64,000 nt of DNA, taken from the NCBI RefSeq assembly GCF_000802365.1, contig NZ_JSZE01000005.1, positions 15,001 to 79,000 of the forward strand, in the 5' to 3' direction. The notes below the pieces were generated by a model that saw nothing but the letters and a program-made list of their open reading frames with translations, did not search any database and was not told where the DNA came from. Origin of the DNA: Xanthomonas cannabis pv. cannabis (GTDB taxonomy: Bacteria > Pseudomonadota > Gammaproteobacteria > Xanthomonadales > Xanthomonadaceae). Of the stretch, positions 47,120 to 56,703 are shown piece after piece; within the stretch, counting starts at the first letter, position 1, and each line of letters opens with the position of its first letter. Both the position numbers and the translations under genes were made by a program.

Positions 47120-48343
47120 ATGAGTACCTCACAACATTTTGAATTACTGCATGCCGAAGGCAGCACCACACCGATCAAGGGCTGGGTGCGCGGCGTGCCG
47201 CTGGAAGCGCAGGCGCATGCACAGTTGCGCAACATCGCCGCGGTGCCGTTCGTCGGCCCCTGGGTGGCGGTGATGCCCGACGTGCATCTGGGCAAGGGCG
47301 CAACCGTGGGCTCGGTGATCCCGACCCGTGGCGCCATCATCCCGGCAGCGGTGGGCGTGGACATCGGCTGCGGCATGGCCGCCGTGCGTACCACGCTGCG
47401 TGCCAGTGATCTGCCGGACAATCTGGCGCAGTTGCGCTCCAGCATCGAGCGCAGCGTGCCGGTGGGCAACGGTCGCGGCGGCGAACACCGCATGCTGCCC
47501 GACAGCGTCGAAACCCGCATCGCGCGGTCGGGGTTGGTGCAACGTCTCGACGCGATCAAACAGCAGCACAGGCGCATCCGCACCGACAAGCTGGAATGCC
47601 AGATCGGCACGCTGGGCGGCGGCAATCACTTCATCGAACTGTGCCTGGACGAAACCGATGCGGTCTGGGTGATGCTGCACAGCGGCTCGCGCGGCACCGG
47701 TAACCTGATCGGCAGCTACTTCATCGAGCGCGCACGTGAGCAACTGGCGCACCGTGTGCTGGGCTTTCATCTGCCCGACAAGGACCTGGCCTTCTTCATG
47801 CAGGGCGAGCCCTTGTTCGACGAGTACGTCGAAGCGGTGTCGTGGGCGCAGGATTACGCCCGCGAAAATCGCGAGGCGATGATGGCGCGCGTGCTGGCCG
47901 AGATGCGTCACCGCTTGCCCAAATTCCAGCTGGAAAAGCTCGCGGTCAATTGCCACCACAACTACGTGCAGAAGGAGACGCACGCCGGCGAGGAGCTGTT
48001 GATCACCCGCAAGGGCGCAGTGAGCGCACGCGCCGGCGAGCTGGGCATCATTCCGGGCAGCATGGGCACGCGCAGCTACATCGTGCGCGGGCTGGGTAAC
48101 GCAGAGAGTTTTCACAGCTGCAGCCACGGCGCAGGCCGCGTGATGAGCAGGACGGCCGCACGTGCGCAGATCACCCTCGCCCAGCATCGCCAGGCAACGG
48201 CGCATGTGGAATGCCGCAAGGACGCCGCCGTCATCGATGAGTCGCCGGCCGCCTACAAGTCGATCGAGGCAGTAATGGCAGCACAGCAGGATCTGGTCGA
48301 AGTACTGCACACGTTGCGCCAGGTAGTGTGCATCAAGGGGTAA
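47120..48343 (+). CDS. rtcB: RNA-splicing ligase RtcB
   Basis: Mn/GTP-dependent ligase joining 2',3'-cyclic phosphate and 5'-OH RNA ends, for tRNA or rRNA repair. The 407-aa product has metal-binding DVHLGKG (about 55-61) and DIGCGMA (C84), GGGNHFIE, HSGSRGTG, GSMGTRSYIVRG, and SHGAGR with the guanylylated histidine near 336. All expected catalytic residues are present. Starts at 47111 and 47120 are possible; 47120 has better spacing from AAGGGA. No rtcA (RNA cyclase) gene follows. Confidence 0.95.
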   Translation: MSTSQHFELLHAEGSTTPIKGWVRGVPLEAQAHAQLRNIAAVPFVGPWVAVMPDVHLGKGATVGSVIPTRGAIIPAAVGVDIGCGMAAVRTTLRASDLPDNLAQLRSSIERSVPVGNGRGGEHRMLPDSVETRIARSGLVQRLDAIKQQHRRIRTDKLECQIGTLGGGNHFIELCLDETDAVWVMLHSGSRGTGNLIGSYFIERAREQLAHRVLGFHLPDKDLAFFMQGEPLFDEYVEAVSWAQDYARENREAMMARVLAEMRHRLPKFQLEKLAVNCHHNYVQKETHAGEELLITRKGAVSARAGELGIIPGSMGTRSYIVRGLGNAESFHSCSHGAGRVMSRTAARAQITLAQHRQATAHVECRKDAAVIDESPAAYKSIEAVMAAQQDLVEVLHTLRQVVCIKG

Positions 48344-48566
48344 AGCAAGGGCCGCAGCAGCGGCCCCTCTTCTGTAAGAAGCGTGTTCTGCAAGAAGCAT
48401 GCAACACCCGTCAGCGACCTCATCCCCAGTGCGACTGCACAGTTCAGTCATGTCGCGATCGCACTCACATCCAAGCACACGCGTTTCACTCCCGCGACGC
48501 CATCGTTGCGCCACATTCGCGGCCTGCGTTGCAGGGCGCATCCATTATCAGGCAACCGGAGGCGGC

Positions 48567-49367
48567 ATGAGCAATCTCGACAAGCAGGAACGCAAGGAAG
48601 AAGCAAAGGATCTGAACCGCGACCCGATCTCCGGCGCACCCGGTTCGCACCCGGTGGGTGTGGGCGTGGGCGGCATCGCCGGCGGTGCGGCGGCGGGCGC
48701 GCTGGCAGGCACGGTGTTCGGTCCGTTGGGCACCTTGATCGGCGCAGCGGCCGGCGTGGTTGCCGGCGCGGCGGCAGGCAAGGGTGTGGCCGAACGCCTC
48801 GACCCTACCGTGGAAACCGAATATTGGCGCCAGGAGCACCGGAACCGTCCTTACTACAAGGAAGGCACTGACTACGACCGCGACTACGCCACCGTGTACG
48901 GGTTTGGCCTGCAGGCGCGCGAAACGCGTCCGACCAGCACCTGGGAAGAAACCGAAGCCACGTTGGCCGGCGAATGGCCGCGCAACCGTGGTGAATCGCG
49001 CCTGGAGTGGGACGATGCCCGCCTCGCTGCGCGTGATGCCTGGGACCGCGCCGACCGTACCCACACCGTGTATCGCGACGGCGATACCCACTACGCCGGT
49101 CGCTTCGATAGTGCCAGCTACCGTGATGCCGAGTATTCGTATGACGATTATCGCCCGGCCTACCGGTACGGCATGCAGGCGCGCCAGCAGCACGCTGGCC
49201 GCCAGTGGGACGACCATCTGGAACGCGATCTGGGCGATGGCTGGGACCGTTTCAAGGCAGGTTCGCGTCTGAACTGGGAAAAGGCCAAGCACGCCGTGCG
49301 GGAAGCGTTCGATTCGGATCATCACGGTGACGCTGCGCGTCGTAACCCGACCGACCCACGGGTGTAA
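48567..49367 (+). CDS. glycine-zipper protein with a duplicated ~55-aa domain
   Basis: A 266-aa protein. Residues about 30-75 form a Gly/Ala-rich glycine zipper (GIAGGAAAGALAGTVFGPLG), a likely membrane-associating segment. Then two similar units follow: about 106-161 (YGFGLQAR.. WDDARLAARDAWD) and about 194-248 (YGMQAR.. WEKAKHAVREAFD). Both contain Y-G-x-x-Q-A-R and a tryptophan-rich acidic tail. The N-terminus is charged, with no signal peptide. It lies 223 bp after rtcB and ends in a strong terminator. A stress-related role is a guess. Confidence 0.82.
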   Translation: MSNLDKQERKEEAKDLNRDPISGAPGSHPVGVGVGGIAGGAAAGALAGTVFGPLGTLIGAAAGVVAGAAAGKGVAERLDPTVETEYWRQEHRNRPYYKEGTDYDRDYATVYGFGLQARETRPTSTWEETEATLAGEWPRNRGESRLEWDDARLAARDAWDRADRTHTVYRDGDTHYAGRFDSASYRDAEYSYDDYRPAYRYGMQARQQHAGRQWDDHLERDLGDGWDRFKAGSRLNWEKAKHAVREAFDSDHHGDAARRNPTDPRV

Positions 49368-49423
49368 CGGCTTCATGGGATGCAAGCTGTCGCGTCCATC
49401 GCGTCAATTGCATGATGCAAAAA

Positions 49424-49450
49424 ACGAACGGGCCCCACGGGCCCGTTCGT
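49424..49450. terminator. bidirectional terminator between the glycine-zipper gene and the hydrolase operon
   Basis: Perfect 12-bp stem ACGAACGGGCCC / GGGCCCGTTCGT, loop CAC. A-tract on the left and T-rich on the right, so it can stop transcripts from both sides; the converging hydrolase gene ends at 49599. Confidence 0.85.
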
Positions 49451-49598
49451 TTGTCGGAGGTTTGTGGTGGCGCTGGAGTAATCGAGACAACCACGCTGCA
49501 AGCAGATCGCAACGCTCACCCGGCATGACGCCTTCGTCAGTGGCGCTCCATCCAGCGCAACGGTGCCGCCAAACGCTGGCGAACAGGTCCGCGATCGA

Positions 49599-50462
49599 CT
49601 AACCGGACGTCTTCTCCACCGCGCGGATGTCGCCGCGGAACACCGCAGCGTCGGCGCCTGCCGATGGCGCCTCTTCCTGCTGCTTGATCAGTTGCTTGCG
49701 CGCTGCCACCACTTCGCGGGCCAGCGCAATCCGGCGACCCACCACCATTTCGGTCAACCAGTCGATCAATGCGCGCGTGTAGCGCTGCTGATGCTCCTTG
49801 ACGCTCAGGGCGTGGTCGGCTCCGGCGATCACCCGCGAGGTCAATGAGCGCGCCTTGCCAAAGGCATTTGCGTAATTGCGCAGCACCGGTTGCGGCACGA
49901 TGACATCGTGCTCGGCTTCGACCAGCAGGACATCGCCGGTGTACGCAGCGCATGCCGCCAACGCAATGTTGTCGTCGGGCGTCAGCGTGCGATGCCGGTA
50001 AGCCATCAGATCCGGATCGGCATTGAGGCTGACCTTGGGTTGGTCCCACTGCGCATCCTTGTAGAGCGCAGGCGAACGTAGTGCCAACCACTCCACCGGG
50101 CGCTCGCGTGTCAGCAGGGCGGACAGATAACCACCGTAGCTCAGGCCCACCACCGCAATCGACTGCGGATCCACGTACGGCAGGCCTGCCAACTGGTCGT
50201 AGGCGGCAATGATGTCGCGCAGGTTTTGCGCACGGGTGACGGTCTGCCGCATCGACGCATGGCCTTCATGCCCACGCAAATCGAAGGTCATGCAGATGCA
50301 GCCCAGACCTACCGCCTCGCGCGCGCGCACCAGGCTGTGGTGCTGACTTCCGCCCCAGCCGTGGACGAACAGCACCGCCGGAATGCCGGTGGGCGTGAGC
50401 AAGGTGCCGCTGAGTGCGTCGTGATCGACTGCGATGTCGATACTGGAAAGTTTGGCTTCCAT
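49599..50462 (-). CDS. alpha/beta hydrolase family protein
   Basis: A 287-aa cytoplasmic alpha/beta hydrolase. Features: [11 protein letters not shown] oxyanion region, nucleophile elbow GLSYGG, acid in [10 protein letters not shown], and catalytic His in AGADHALS. An ester or peptide substrate is not identifiable. Its start overlaps the stop of the DUF3182 gene by one base (TGATG), so the two are coupled. Confidence 0.88.
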   Translation of the reverse strand: MEAKLSSIDIAVDHDALSGTLLTPTGIPAVLFVHGWGGSQHHSLVRAREAVGLGCICMTFDLRGHEGHASMRQTVTRAQNLRDIIAAYDQLAGLPYVDPQSIAVVGLSYGGYLSALLTRERPVEWLALRSPALYKDAQWDQPKVSLNADPDLMAYRHRTLTPDDNIALAACAAYTGDVLLVEAEHDVIVPQPVLRNYANAFGKARSLTSRVIAGADHALSVKEHQQRYTRALIDWLTEMVVGRRIALAREVVAARKQLIKQQEEAPSAGADAAVFRGDIRAVEKTSG

Positions 50463-51568
50463 CAGTCGGTTGAAACCCTCCGGTATTTGTAGCGCGGGCC
50501 TGCGCCGGGGCGGCTTGCACGGTAGTACACCTGTGCGTCGGCCGGCGGCTCGCCTTCATAGATCTCGTGGGTGGATGCCCGCACCCAGTGCAGCCCCGGA
50601 TGTTGCTGAAAACAGGCGATGGCCGCAAGTTCGGCCGGGGTGGCGCCACCGATCCGCCAGGACTGCTCGAGGACGCCGCACACCGCGCCCGCGTGCGGGT
50701 CTTCACCGCTGACCACATCGTAATTGCGCCGGGACACCTGCAGGTCTGCAAATGCAGCGGCAACGCTGCGATCGTACCGGCACGCCTGTTCCACCACGCG
50801 GCGCTGCAGCGGCGGCAGCCCGGTGCCCAACAGTGCCTCCAGCGATCCGCGATGGACGCGCAACGACGAGCCGCCATAGACATCCTCGCCCTCGGCATTG
50901 CGCACGCTGCATTGCGTTCCGTAGTACGCGATCTGCACACCGGCCACGCATAGCTCACCCACGCTGTGGGTCAGCGGCTGCAGGATATTGCGCTCCAGCA
51001 CTGCGCCATGGGTTTGCAGATAGTGTTCGGGCAACCCGTCGAGTACGAGTGCCAGCGCGGCCGCATCGGCGATGCGCCACTGCCCGTTGCCGCCGACGCC
51101 GGTGGGCAGCTTCAGGCGCACCTGACCATCAGGCAGCAATCGGTCCAACGCCTGCAAGGCATCGTCCCGCGAGAACACCGTGTAGCCGGGCAAGGTGGTC
51201 GGGATCAGGGCGAGCGCCAATGCCTGATTCCAGCCGGTGATACGCATCGCCGCAGGGTCGATCAAGGGGTGACCGATCACCTTGGTGGCCACAAATGCAT
51301 GCGGCACGATGCCGCCCAGCAGGCCGTGACGACCATCGATGCCAAGCGCACGGGCCTGCTCGGTGGTCAGCGTGTCGTCGGGCACATGCAACGCAGCATG
51401 TTGGTCACCTGCGGCGGAAGCCATCGCAGTGTCCAGGCCTGCATCATGTGCGCCCAGCAGGCGCGCAAGTTCGCTGCACACCCAGGCATGCGTGGCACGT
51501 TCGTGGCCATGCTCGACCACGGCACGCATGGTATGCCCGAGCACCTGCAAGTACCGTGGCTCCGCCAT
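50462..51568 (-). CDS. DUF3182 family protein (ATP-grasp-like)
   Basis: A 368-aa protein that I recognise as DUF3182-type, with ATP-grasp-like features: [17 protein letters not shown] may be a nucleotide-binding strand-loop and VLERNIL a glutamate-bearing strand. Function unknown. The ATG at 51568 ([12 protein letters not shown]) was chosen over an upstream start with an improbable Arg-rich leader. It sits in an operon with the small membrane protein upstream and the hydrolase downstream. Confidence 0.75.
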   Translation of the reverse strand: MAEPRYLQVLGHTMRAVVEHGHERATHAWVCSELARLLGAHDAGLDTAMASAAGDQHAALHVPDDTLTTEQARALGIDGRHGLLGGIVPHAFVATKVIGHPLIDPAAMRITGWNQALALALIPTTLPGYTVFSRDDALQALDRLLPDGQVRLKLPTGVGGNGQWRIADAAALALVLDGLPEHYLQTHGAVLERNILQPLTHSVGELCVAGVQIAYYGTQCSVRNAEGEDVYGGSSLRVHRGSLEALLGTGLPPLQRRVVEQACRYDRSVAAAFADLQVSRRNYDVVSGEDPHAGAVCGVLEQSWRIGGATPAELAAIACFQQHPGLHWVRASTHEIYEGEPPADAQVYYRASRPGAGPRYKYRRVSTD

Positions 51569-51649
51569 CTGCTGTCCCCGTGCTCGTGCCACATCCAGAC
51601 GCCTCCAGCTGCGTGCCGGGACGCACCGCTGCAAACGCTGAAACCAGGC

Positions 51650-51814
51650 CTATTTCATGGCGAGATACAAACCCACCACGATCAACACCACCACGATCAG
51701 GCTGATGGCCACCCGGCCCCCGCGCAGCTCCAGCAGGGCGTGCCACCACACGCGTGCTTCCGGTGTTCCGCTGGCATGGTGCGGCTTACGATGACTGCTT
51801 TCGCTGTCCTGCAT
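51650..51814 (-). CDS. 54-aa single-pass membrane protein
   Basis: A short ORF reading MQDSESSHRKPHHASGTPEA, then RVWWHALLELRGGR, then a strongly hydrophobic helix VAISLIVVVLIVVGLYLAMK. A charged N-terminal tail plus one C-terminal transmembrane helix suggests an inner-membrane anchor with its N-terminus in the cytoplasm. It is 82 bp upstream of the DUF3182 gene on the same strand. The function is unknown; it may tether that protein. Confidence 0.7.
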   Translation of the reverse strand: MQDSESSHRKPHHASGTPEARVWWHALLELRGGRVAISLIVVVLIVVGLYLAMK

Positions 51815-52213
51815 CCTGAGTACTCTCTCCTATACGTCGATGCCTACCTTAATGATCAGACGTTACACAGGTGTGGAGCGGTTCAGAATCTTCCGTGAAA
51901 TGCGGCACCGCACGCAGGCGATTGCGTGAATCTGGGCGCCACGCCGTGCCGTGCGACGGTGAGAATCGCAACGTCGTGCTGCGTTGCGCTGCAGGTTAGA
52001 GGTGTTCGTCCATCGAACAGAGTCGATCACGCCGATCAACATCCACAACGCGAACGAGGGTGCATGCACAGTGTGTAGAAACACCGACGCAGCCTGAGCA
52101 GTTAAGCGTTGGTGTTCCCGCTAACGCACTATTGTCGCGTTCGATGATCATTCGTTGACATACCCGCAGTTACTCTGCAGGTCAAGTTTGTTTAATCCGG
52201 AACGCCCCAAGCC
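51815..52213. other. divergent intergenic region
   Basis: It should hold promoters for the leftward hydrolase operon and the rightward small genes. No consensus operator or RNA is seen. The sequence near 52140-52205 is relatively AT-rich. Confidence 0.4.
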
Positions 52214-52495
52214 ATGAGCAGAGACCCATCCGTCATCGATGTACAGGCCGAAATCGCGCATTGGCAGGCGCGGCACGCCCAGGGGAACCTGGGTAGCGGC
52301 AAGTTCAGCGAATTGTCCCCGGTGGTGAAAATGGCCTGCGACATCTACCTGCAGGCGCCGCGTTCTAGCGATCAGGAACGTCTGCGCCTGTTTCGCGATC
52401 GCCTTGAGCATCACTTCATTTCATCCAGCACCCAGTCCAACTACGAACAGTTAGCGACCGACTGCTGGCAACGTCTGGGCACGCGCAATAGTTGA
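52214..52495 (+). CDS. small hypothetical protein, 93 aa
   Basis: A soluble, helical-looking protein (MSRDPSVIDVQAEIAHWQAR..) with no signal peptide or recognised motif. WQAR and QERLRLFRDRLEHHF suggest amphipathic helices. It is followed 53 bp later by another small gene on the same strand. Codon pattern and length are consistent with a real gene. Confidence 0.65.
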   Translation: MSRDPSVIDVQAEIAHWQARHAQGNLGSGKFSELSPVVKMACDIYLQAPRSSDQERLRLFRDRLEHHFISSSTQSNYEQLATDCWQRLGTRNS

Positions 52496-52548
52496 GCACG
52501 CCAGTGACGCCGGCGTTAAGCAAGACCCGTTATTCATTGGAGATCGTC

Positions 52549-52815
52549 ATGAAAACCCCGTATCAAGTGCAGCAGGAGCTGGAACGATTGGAGCGGTTGG
52601 TGCCGCACATCATCAGCGACCAGGGCGACCGCGCGGAGGAAATCCTTGGCTTCCATGTGGCCAGCCTGCTCGGCAGCGCACCTGCCAGCGAGCACGCCAT
52701 GATTCGTGAGCGCACTGCGCGCATGGCACGCATGTGCCGTACGGCGCAGGACGCGGTTCGCGCGCCAGTCAGACCCATGGGCATCGCCCCGGTCGCCCAG
52801 CCGCAGTGGGCCTGA
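52549..52815 (+). CDS. small hypothetical protein, 88 aa
   Basis: A short soluble protein beginning MKTPYQVQQELERLERLVPH, predicted helical with an Ala/Pro/Arg-rich tail. No family recognised. The ATG follows a GGAGAT ribosome-binding site. Probably in one transcript with the preceding 93-aa gene. Confidence 0.65.
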   Translation: MKTPYQVQQELERLERLVPHIISDQGDRAEEILGFHVASLLGSAPASEHAMIRERTARMARMCRTAQDAVRAPVRPMGIAPVAQPQWA

Positions 52816-52892
52816 CCAACGCATCGCCGGAGCCGCCTAGCGGCTCCTTTGCATTTCATCGTCGGCCAGTGCCGACTTACCTCAGGACCTCC

Positions 52893-53486
52893 ATGAAATC
52901 CACTCTCGCTGCCGCTTCGCTGCTTGCCATGCTGACTCTCACTGCCTGCGATCGCCCAGGTGGCGACGCCTCGCGCACTGCACCGGCGGTGTCGCCGGAA
53001 CCGACTGCGGCGCCGGTCAGCGGCAGCGGAGCGACCGAGCTGGCCAAGGGCGATGGTGCAGTGCTGGGCGTGCTGGCGGCCATTGACGAAAACGAGATTG
53101 CGCTGGCCAAGCAGGCCATCGGGCAGGACCTGGGCGGCTCCACCGGCCCGTTTGCCGAGCAGATGCTGCACGACCACCAGGCCAATCTCGAGAAGACCAA
53201 GGCCCTGGGCGCAAAGGACGGCCCGCGCGCCGATGCGGTGCGCGCCAAGGGCAAGGCCGCAGTGGAGGCGCTGGAAAAGACGTTGACGCTGCCCGATGGC
53301 AAGGATGCGTACCGCAATGCCTTCATGCGCAACATGGTCATCGACCATGGCGACACCATCAAGATTCTGGATTCGGAGCTGTTGCCCGCCGCCGAAAGCG
53401 CACCGGTCAAGCAACACCTGGAAGAAACCCGCCGTGTGGTGTCGGCACACTTCGAACGCGCCCATGCAGTGTCGTCGTCGAAATAA
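52893..53486 (+). CDS. DUF4142 family lipoprotein
   Basis: A 197-aa lipoprotein: hydrophobic signal ending in the lipobox LTAC (Cys 19), then a Ser/Pro/Ala-rich linker, then a DUF4142-like four-helix region with FAEQMLHDHQANL and FMRNMVIDHGDTIKIL. The paired HDH and DHGD motifs resemble a ferritin-like fold. Function unknown, likely outer membrane or periplasm. Confidence 0.85.
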   Translation: MKSTLAAASLLAMLTLTACDRPGGDASRTAPAVSPEPTAAPVSGSGATELAKGDGAVLGVLAAIDENEIALAKQAIGQDLGGSTGPFAEQMLHDHQANLEKTKALGAKDGPRADAVRAKGKAAVEALEKTLTLPDGKDAYRNAFMRNMVIDHGDTIKILDSELLPAAESAPVKQHLEETRRVVSAHFERAHAVSSSK

Positions 53487-53728
53487 GCACGCTGCATGCA
53501 GCACCTTGCAAACGCGCCGGCCTGTCCGGCGCGTCTGCGTTTGGGGATGAGGCGGCTACCCGGTGCCGCATTACGGCGCCGGCCCGGCGCGCCTGACGCC
53601 ACGCCTGACGCCACGCACCACCGGCCGCTGGCCGTATCGCTGCGTCGGCAGCGACATCGGCATCGGCTTCACTGCGCTTCAGCCCGCACTGGCCTATGGT
53701 GCCGCATCCCTCCGGCCAGGAACTTCTC

Positions 53729-54616
53729 ATGCGCGTGCTCATCACCGGCGGTACCGGCTTCATCGGCCAGGCCTTGTGCCCGGCCTTGGTGCAGGCCGGC
53801 CATCAGGTCTGCGTCCTGACCCGCAATACCGGCCGCGCCAGCCGCAGCCTGCCCGGCATCACCGCCGTGGAGACGCTGGACGGCATACAGGCCGAGGCCG
53901 TCATCAACCTGGCCGGTGAGCCGCTGGCGGCCGGCCGCTGGAGCGATGCACGCAAGCAGCGCTTTCGTGAGTCGCGGCTGGGCACCACTGACCGGTTGCA
54001 CGACTGGATTGCGCAGCAGCCGGCGCAGCAGCGCCCGGCAGTGGTGGTGTCCGGTTCGGCGGTGGGCTATTACGGCGAGCGCGGCGATGCGGCGCTGACC
54101 GAAGCGGACGGCGCCGGCGAGGATTTTTCGGCCGTACTCTGCCGCGACTGGGAGGCCGCCGCCGCCCGCATCGGCGCGCTTGGCCCACGCGTAAGCTGGG
54201 TCCGCACCGGCATCGTGCTGGACCGCGACGGCGGCGCACTGGCACGCATGCTGCCGGCGTTCCAGCTGGGTGGCGGCGGGCCGTTCGGCGATGGGCGGCA
54301 CTGGATGAGCTGGATCCACCGCGCCGACATGGTCGCGCTGCTGGTATGGCTGCTGCAACACGGGCAGCCCGGCGCCTACAACGCCACCGCCCCCAACCCG
54401 GTGACCAATGCGGAATTCGCCCGCACCCTGGCCAAGGTCCTGCACCGCCCGGCCTTGCTGGCGCTGCCGGCCGGGCTGCTGCGATTGGGCTTTGGCGAAA
54501 TGGCCGACCTGCTGCTGATCAGCCAGCGCGTGCTGCCGCAGCGTGCGCTCGATGCCGGGTTCGGCTTCCGCCACGAGCGGCTGGAGCCGGCCCTGCGCGC
54601 GATTCTGCAGCGCTGA
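53729..54616 (+). CDS. TIGR01777-type NAD(P)-binding epimerase (YfcH-like)
   Basis: A 295-aa Rossmann-fold protein: GGTGFIG at about 7-13, NLAGEPLAAGRW, VSGSAVGYYGERGD, SWIHRADMVALL and C-terminal RALDAGFGFRHERLEPALRA, the order typical of the YfcH/SulA-like epimerase family. Substrate unknown. The ATG at 53729 is the family start. Confidence 0.9.
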   Translation: MRVLITGGTGFIGQALCPALVQAGHQVCVLTRNTGRASRSLPGITAVETLDGIQAEAVINLAGEPLAAGRWSDARKQRFRESRLGTTDRLHDWIAQQPAQQRPAVVVSGSAVGYYGERGDAALTEADGAGEDFSAVLCRDWEAAAARIGALGPRVSWVRTGIVLDRDGGALARMLPAFQLGGGGPFGDGRHWMSWIHRADMVALLVWLLQHGQPGAYNATAPNPVTNAEFARTLAKVLHRPALLALPAGLLRLGFGEMADLLLISQRVLPQRALDAGFGFRHERLEPALRAILQR

Positions 54617-54764
54617 ACCGGCCGCGCAGGCAACTCGCCTGCGCATCCCGGCCGCCCCTCGGTTCGCCTGCCGGGCCGGTTTGCGCATGCACTAATATTT
54701 GCCTAACGCGCATCTCCGACAGTGCTGCGGATCTTGGAATGGCCCGGCGCCCGGCGGAACCCTG

Positions 54765-55430
54765 ATGCACCTGCTGCTTGTCGAAGACGCCCCCCTGTTG
54801 GCCAACGCCATCTGCGACGGCATGCGCCAGCACAGCTGGACCATCGACCACGTGGGCAACGCCGCCACCGCCAGGGCGGCGCTGGTGGACCATCGCTACA
54901 CCGCTGTCCTGCTGGATATCGGCCTGCCCGGCGAGTCGGGGCTGGCGGTACTCCGCTTCATGCGCAGCCATTACGACCCGACCCCGGTGATCGCGTTGAC
55001 CGCACGTGGCCAGCTCACCGACCGCATCCGCGGCCTGGACGCCGGCGCCGACGATTACCTGGTCAAACCCTTTCAGTTCGATGAGCTGATGGCGCGGTTG
55101 CGCGCGGTCACCCGGCGCAGCCAGGGCCGCGTGGTGCCGCTGCTCAGCCAGGGCGATGTCTGCGTGGACCCGAGCAGCCGCAAGGTCACCAGGGCCGGCA
55201 AATGGGTGGCGCTGAGCGCGCACGAATATCGACTGCTGCTGGCCTTGATGGAACGTGCCGGGCGCGTGGTCACCAAGGATCAGCTGGAAGAAGGCGTGTA
55301 TGGCGGCCCGTCCGACGGCGGCAGCAACATGATCGCGGTATATGTGCATCAGTTGCGCCGCAAGCTGGGCGAAGAGCTCATCGCCACCGTTTACGGCCAG
55401 GGGTACATGGTCGGCAAGTCCCCCGAATGA
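54765..55430 (+). CDS. OmpR-family response regulator
   Basis: A 221-aa transcriptional regulator with receiver domain (phosphorylation Asp in VLLDIGLPGESG), switch motif VIALTARG, and lysine in LVKPF. The C-terminal winged helix carries VHQLRRKLG. It overlaps the sensor kinase gene by 4 nt (ATGA). It resembles the QseB/PhoP group, with the signal unknown. Confidence 0.94.
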   Translation: MHLLLVEDAPLLANAICDGMRQHSWTIDHVGNAATARAALVDHRYTAVLLDIGLPGESGLAVLRFMRSHYDPTPVIALTARGQLTDRIRGLDAGADDYLVKPFQFDELMARLRAVTRRSQGRVVPLLSQGDVCVDPSSRKVTRAGKWVALSAHEYRLLLALMERAGRVVTKDQLEEGVYGGPSDGGSNMIAVYVHQLRRKLGEELIATVYGQGYMVGKSPE

Positions 55431-56611
55431 AGTCCCTGCAGGCACGCATGCTGGCGGCGCTGGCCGCAATCGTCCTGCTGAGCTGGTCCACTTCGCTGTG
55501 GATCCTGGTGGCGCTGGTCACCGAGGGTCACCATAGCGTGTTCGAGCAGGAGCTCAACCTGCTGGGCGACCACCTGGTCGGCATCCTGCCCGAAGCGCTG
55601 CAGCACCGCTTCGACAGCCCGTCAGCGCCGGCCAGTGGTGCAGACCTTGAAACGCCGATCGGCAATGCGTCCTCGCGCATGAGTTTCAAGCAGACCCTGA
55701 TCGCGATGGTGCTCAACACCGTGCAACTGGGCGTGCTCGGCGTGCTGGTGTGGTGGGCGGTACGTACCGCGCTGGCGCCGTTGCGCAGCGTCTCCTGCGC
55801 CATTGCGCAACGCACCGGGCTGGACACCGACCCCGTCCCGCTGGACCGGGTGCCCGACGAGATCCGTCCGCTGATCGCCGCGTTCAACACCTTGCTGGCA
55901 CGGATGGAACAGGCCGTGCAGGCCGAGCGCAATTTTGTCGCCGACGCCGCGCATGAACTGCGCACTCCGCTCTCGGCGCTGCATGCCTACGCCGAAGTCG
56001 CCTTGCGCGCGCCCACGCTGCAGGACAAGGACGCTGCCCTGCGCCAGTTGCTGGAAACCGCGCGCCGCAGCAATCGGTTGGCCGAACAATTGCTGGATCT
56101 GGCGCGGCTGGATGCCGGCATCAGTTCGGCTGCCTACCAACAGGTCGAGATGGGCGAATTGATCTCGCATGTCCTAGACGAATTCAGCGTGCAGGCCGAT
56201 GCACGCCAGCTCAATCTGCACGTGGAAGCGGCACCCTGCCTGCTGCGTTGCGATGTGGATGCAGTGGGCATCCTGATCCGCAACCTGGTCGACAACGCCA
56301 TCCGCTACGGACGCGTTCGCGGCACCGTGGAAGTGAGTTGCGGCTACTGCCTGCGCGCCGATGCACTGCACCCGTTCGTCCAGGTCAGCGATGACGGCCC
56401 CGGCGTACCGGACGCGGCGCATGCGTCCATCTTCGAGCGGTTCTATCGCGTGCCCGGCAGCGAGGTGCAGGGCAGCGGAATCGGACTGTCGCTGGTGGCG
56501 GGCATTGCCCGCCTGCACGGAGCCACCATCGAAACCTGCGAAGGCAACGAAGGGCGAGGCCTGTGCGTGCGCGTGGTGTTCGCCGATGACCGCGCGCCGA
56601 CAACGGCGTGA
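55427..56611 (+). CDS. sensor histidine kinase
   Basis: A 394-aa membrane kinase. Transmembrane helices at about 8-30 and 92-112 enclose a short periplasmic part. A HAMP-like linker follows, then HisKA with FVADAAHELRTPLSAL (phosphorylated His), N-box NLVDNAIRYGR, G1 VSDDGPGVPD and G2 GSGIGLSLVAGI. Partner of the preceding regulator. Confidence 0.94.
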   Translation: MKSLQARMLAALAAIVLLSWSTSLWILVALVTEGHHSVFEQELNLLGDHLVGILPEALQHRFDSPSAPASGADLETPIGNASSRMSFKQTLIAMVLNTVQLGVLGVLVWWAVRTALAPLRSVSCAIAQRTGLDTDPVPLDRVPDEIRPLIAAFNTLLARMEQAVQAERNFVADAAHELRTPLSALHAYAEVALRAPTLQDKDAALRQLLETARRSNRLAEQLLDLARLDAGISSAAYQQVEMGELISHVLDEFSVQADARQLNLHVEAAPCLLRCDVDAVGILIRNLVDNAIRYGRVRGTVEVSCGYCLRADALHPFVQVSDDGPGVPDAAHASIFERFYRVPGSEVQGSGIGLSLVAGIARLHGATIETCEGNEGRGLCVRVVFADDRAPTTA

Positions 56612-56703
56612 ACACCCAGGGCGGACGGTACTGCGGCCCGGCACCTCCAATAAGTTTCCAATCCTGGCCGCCTAGAGTGCACGCACCACACGCATCAGGC
56701 TGC

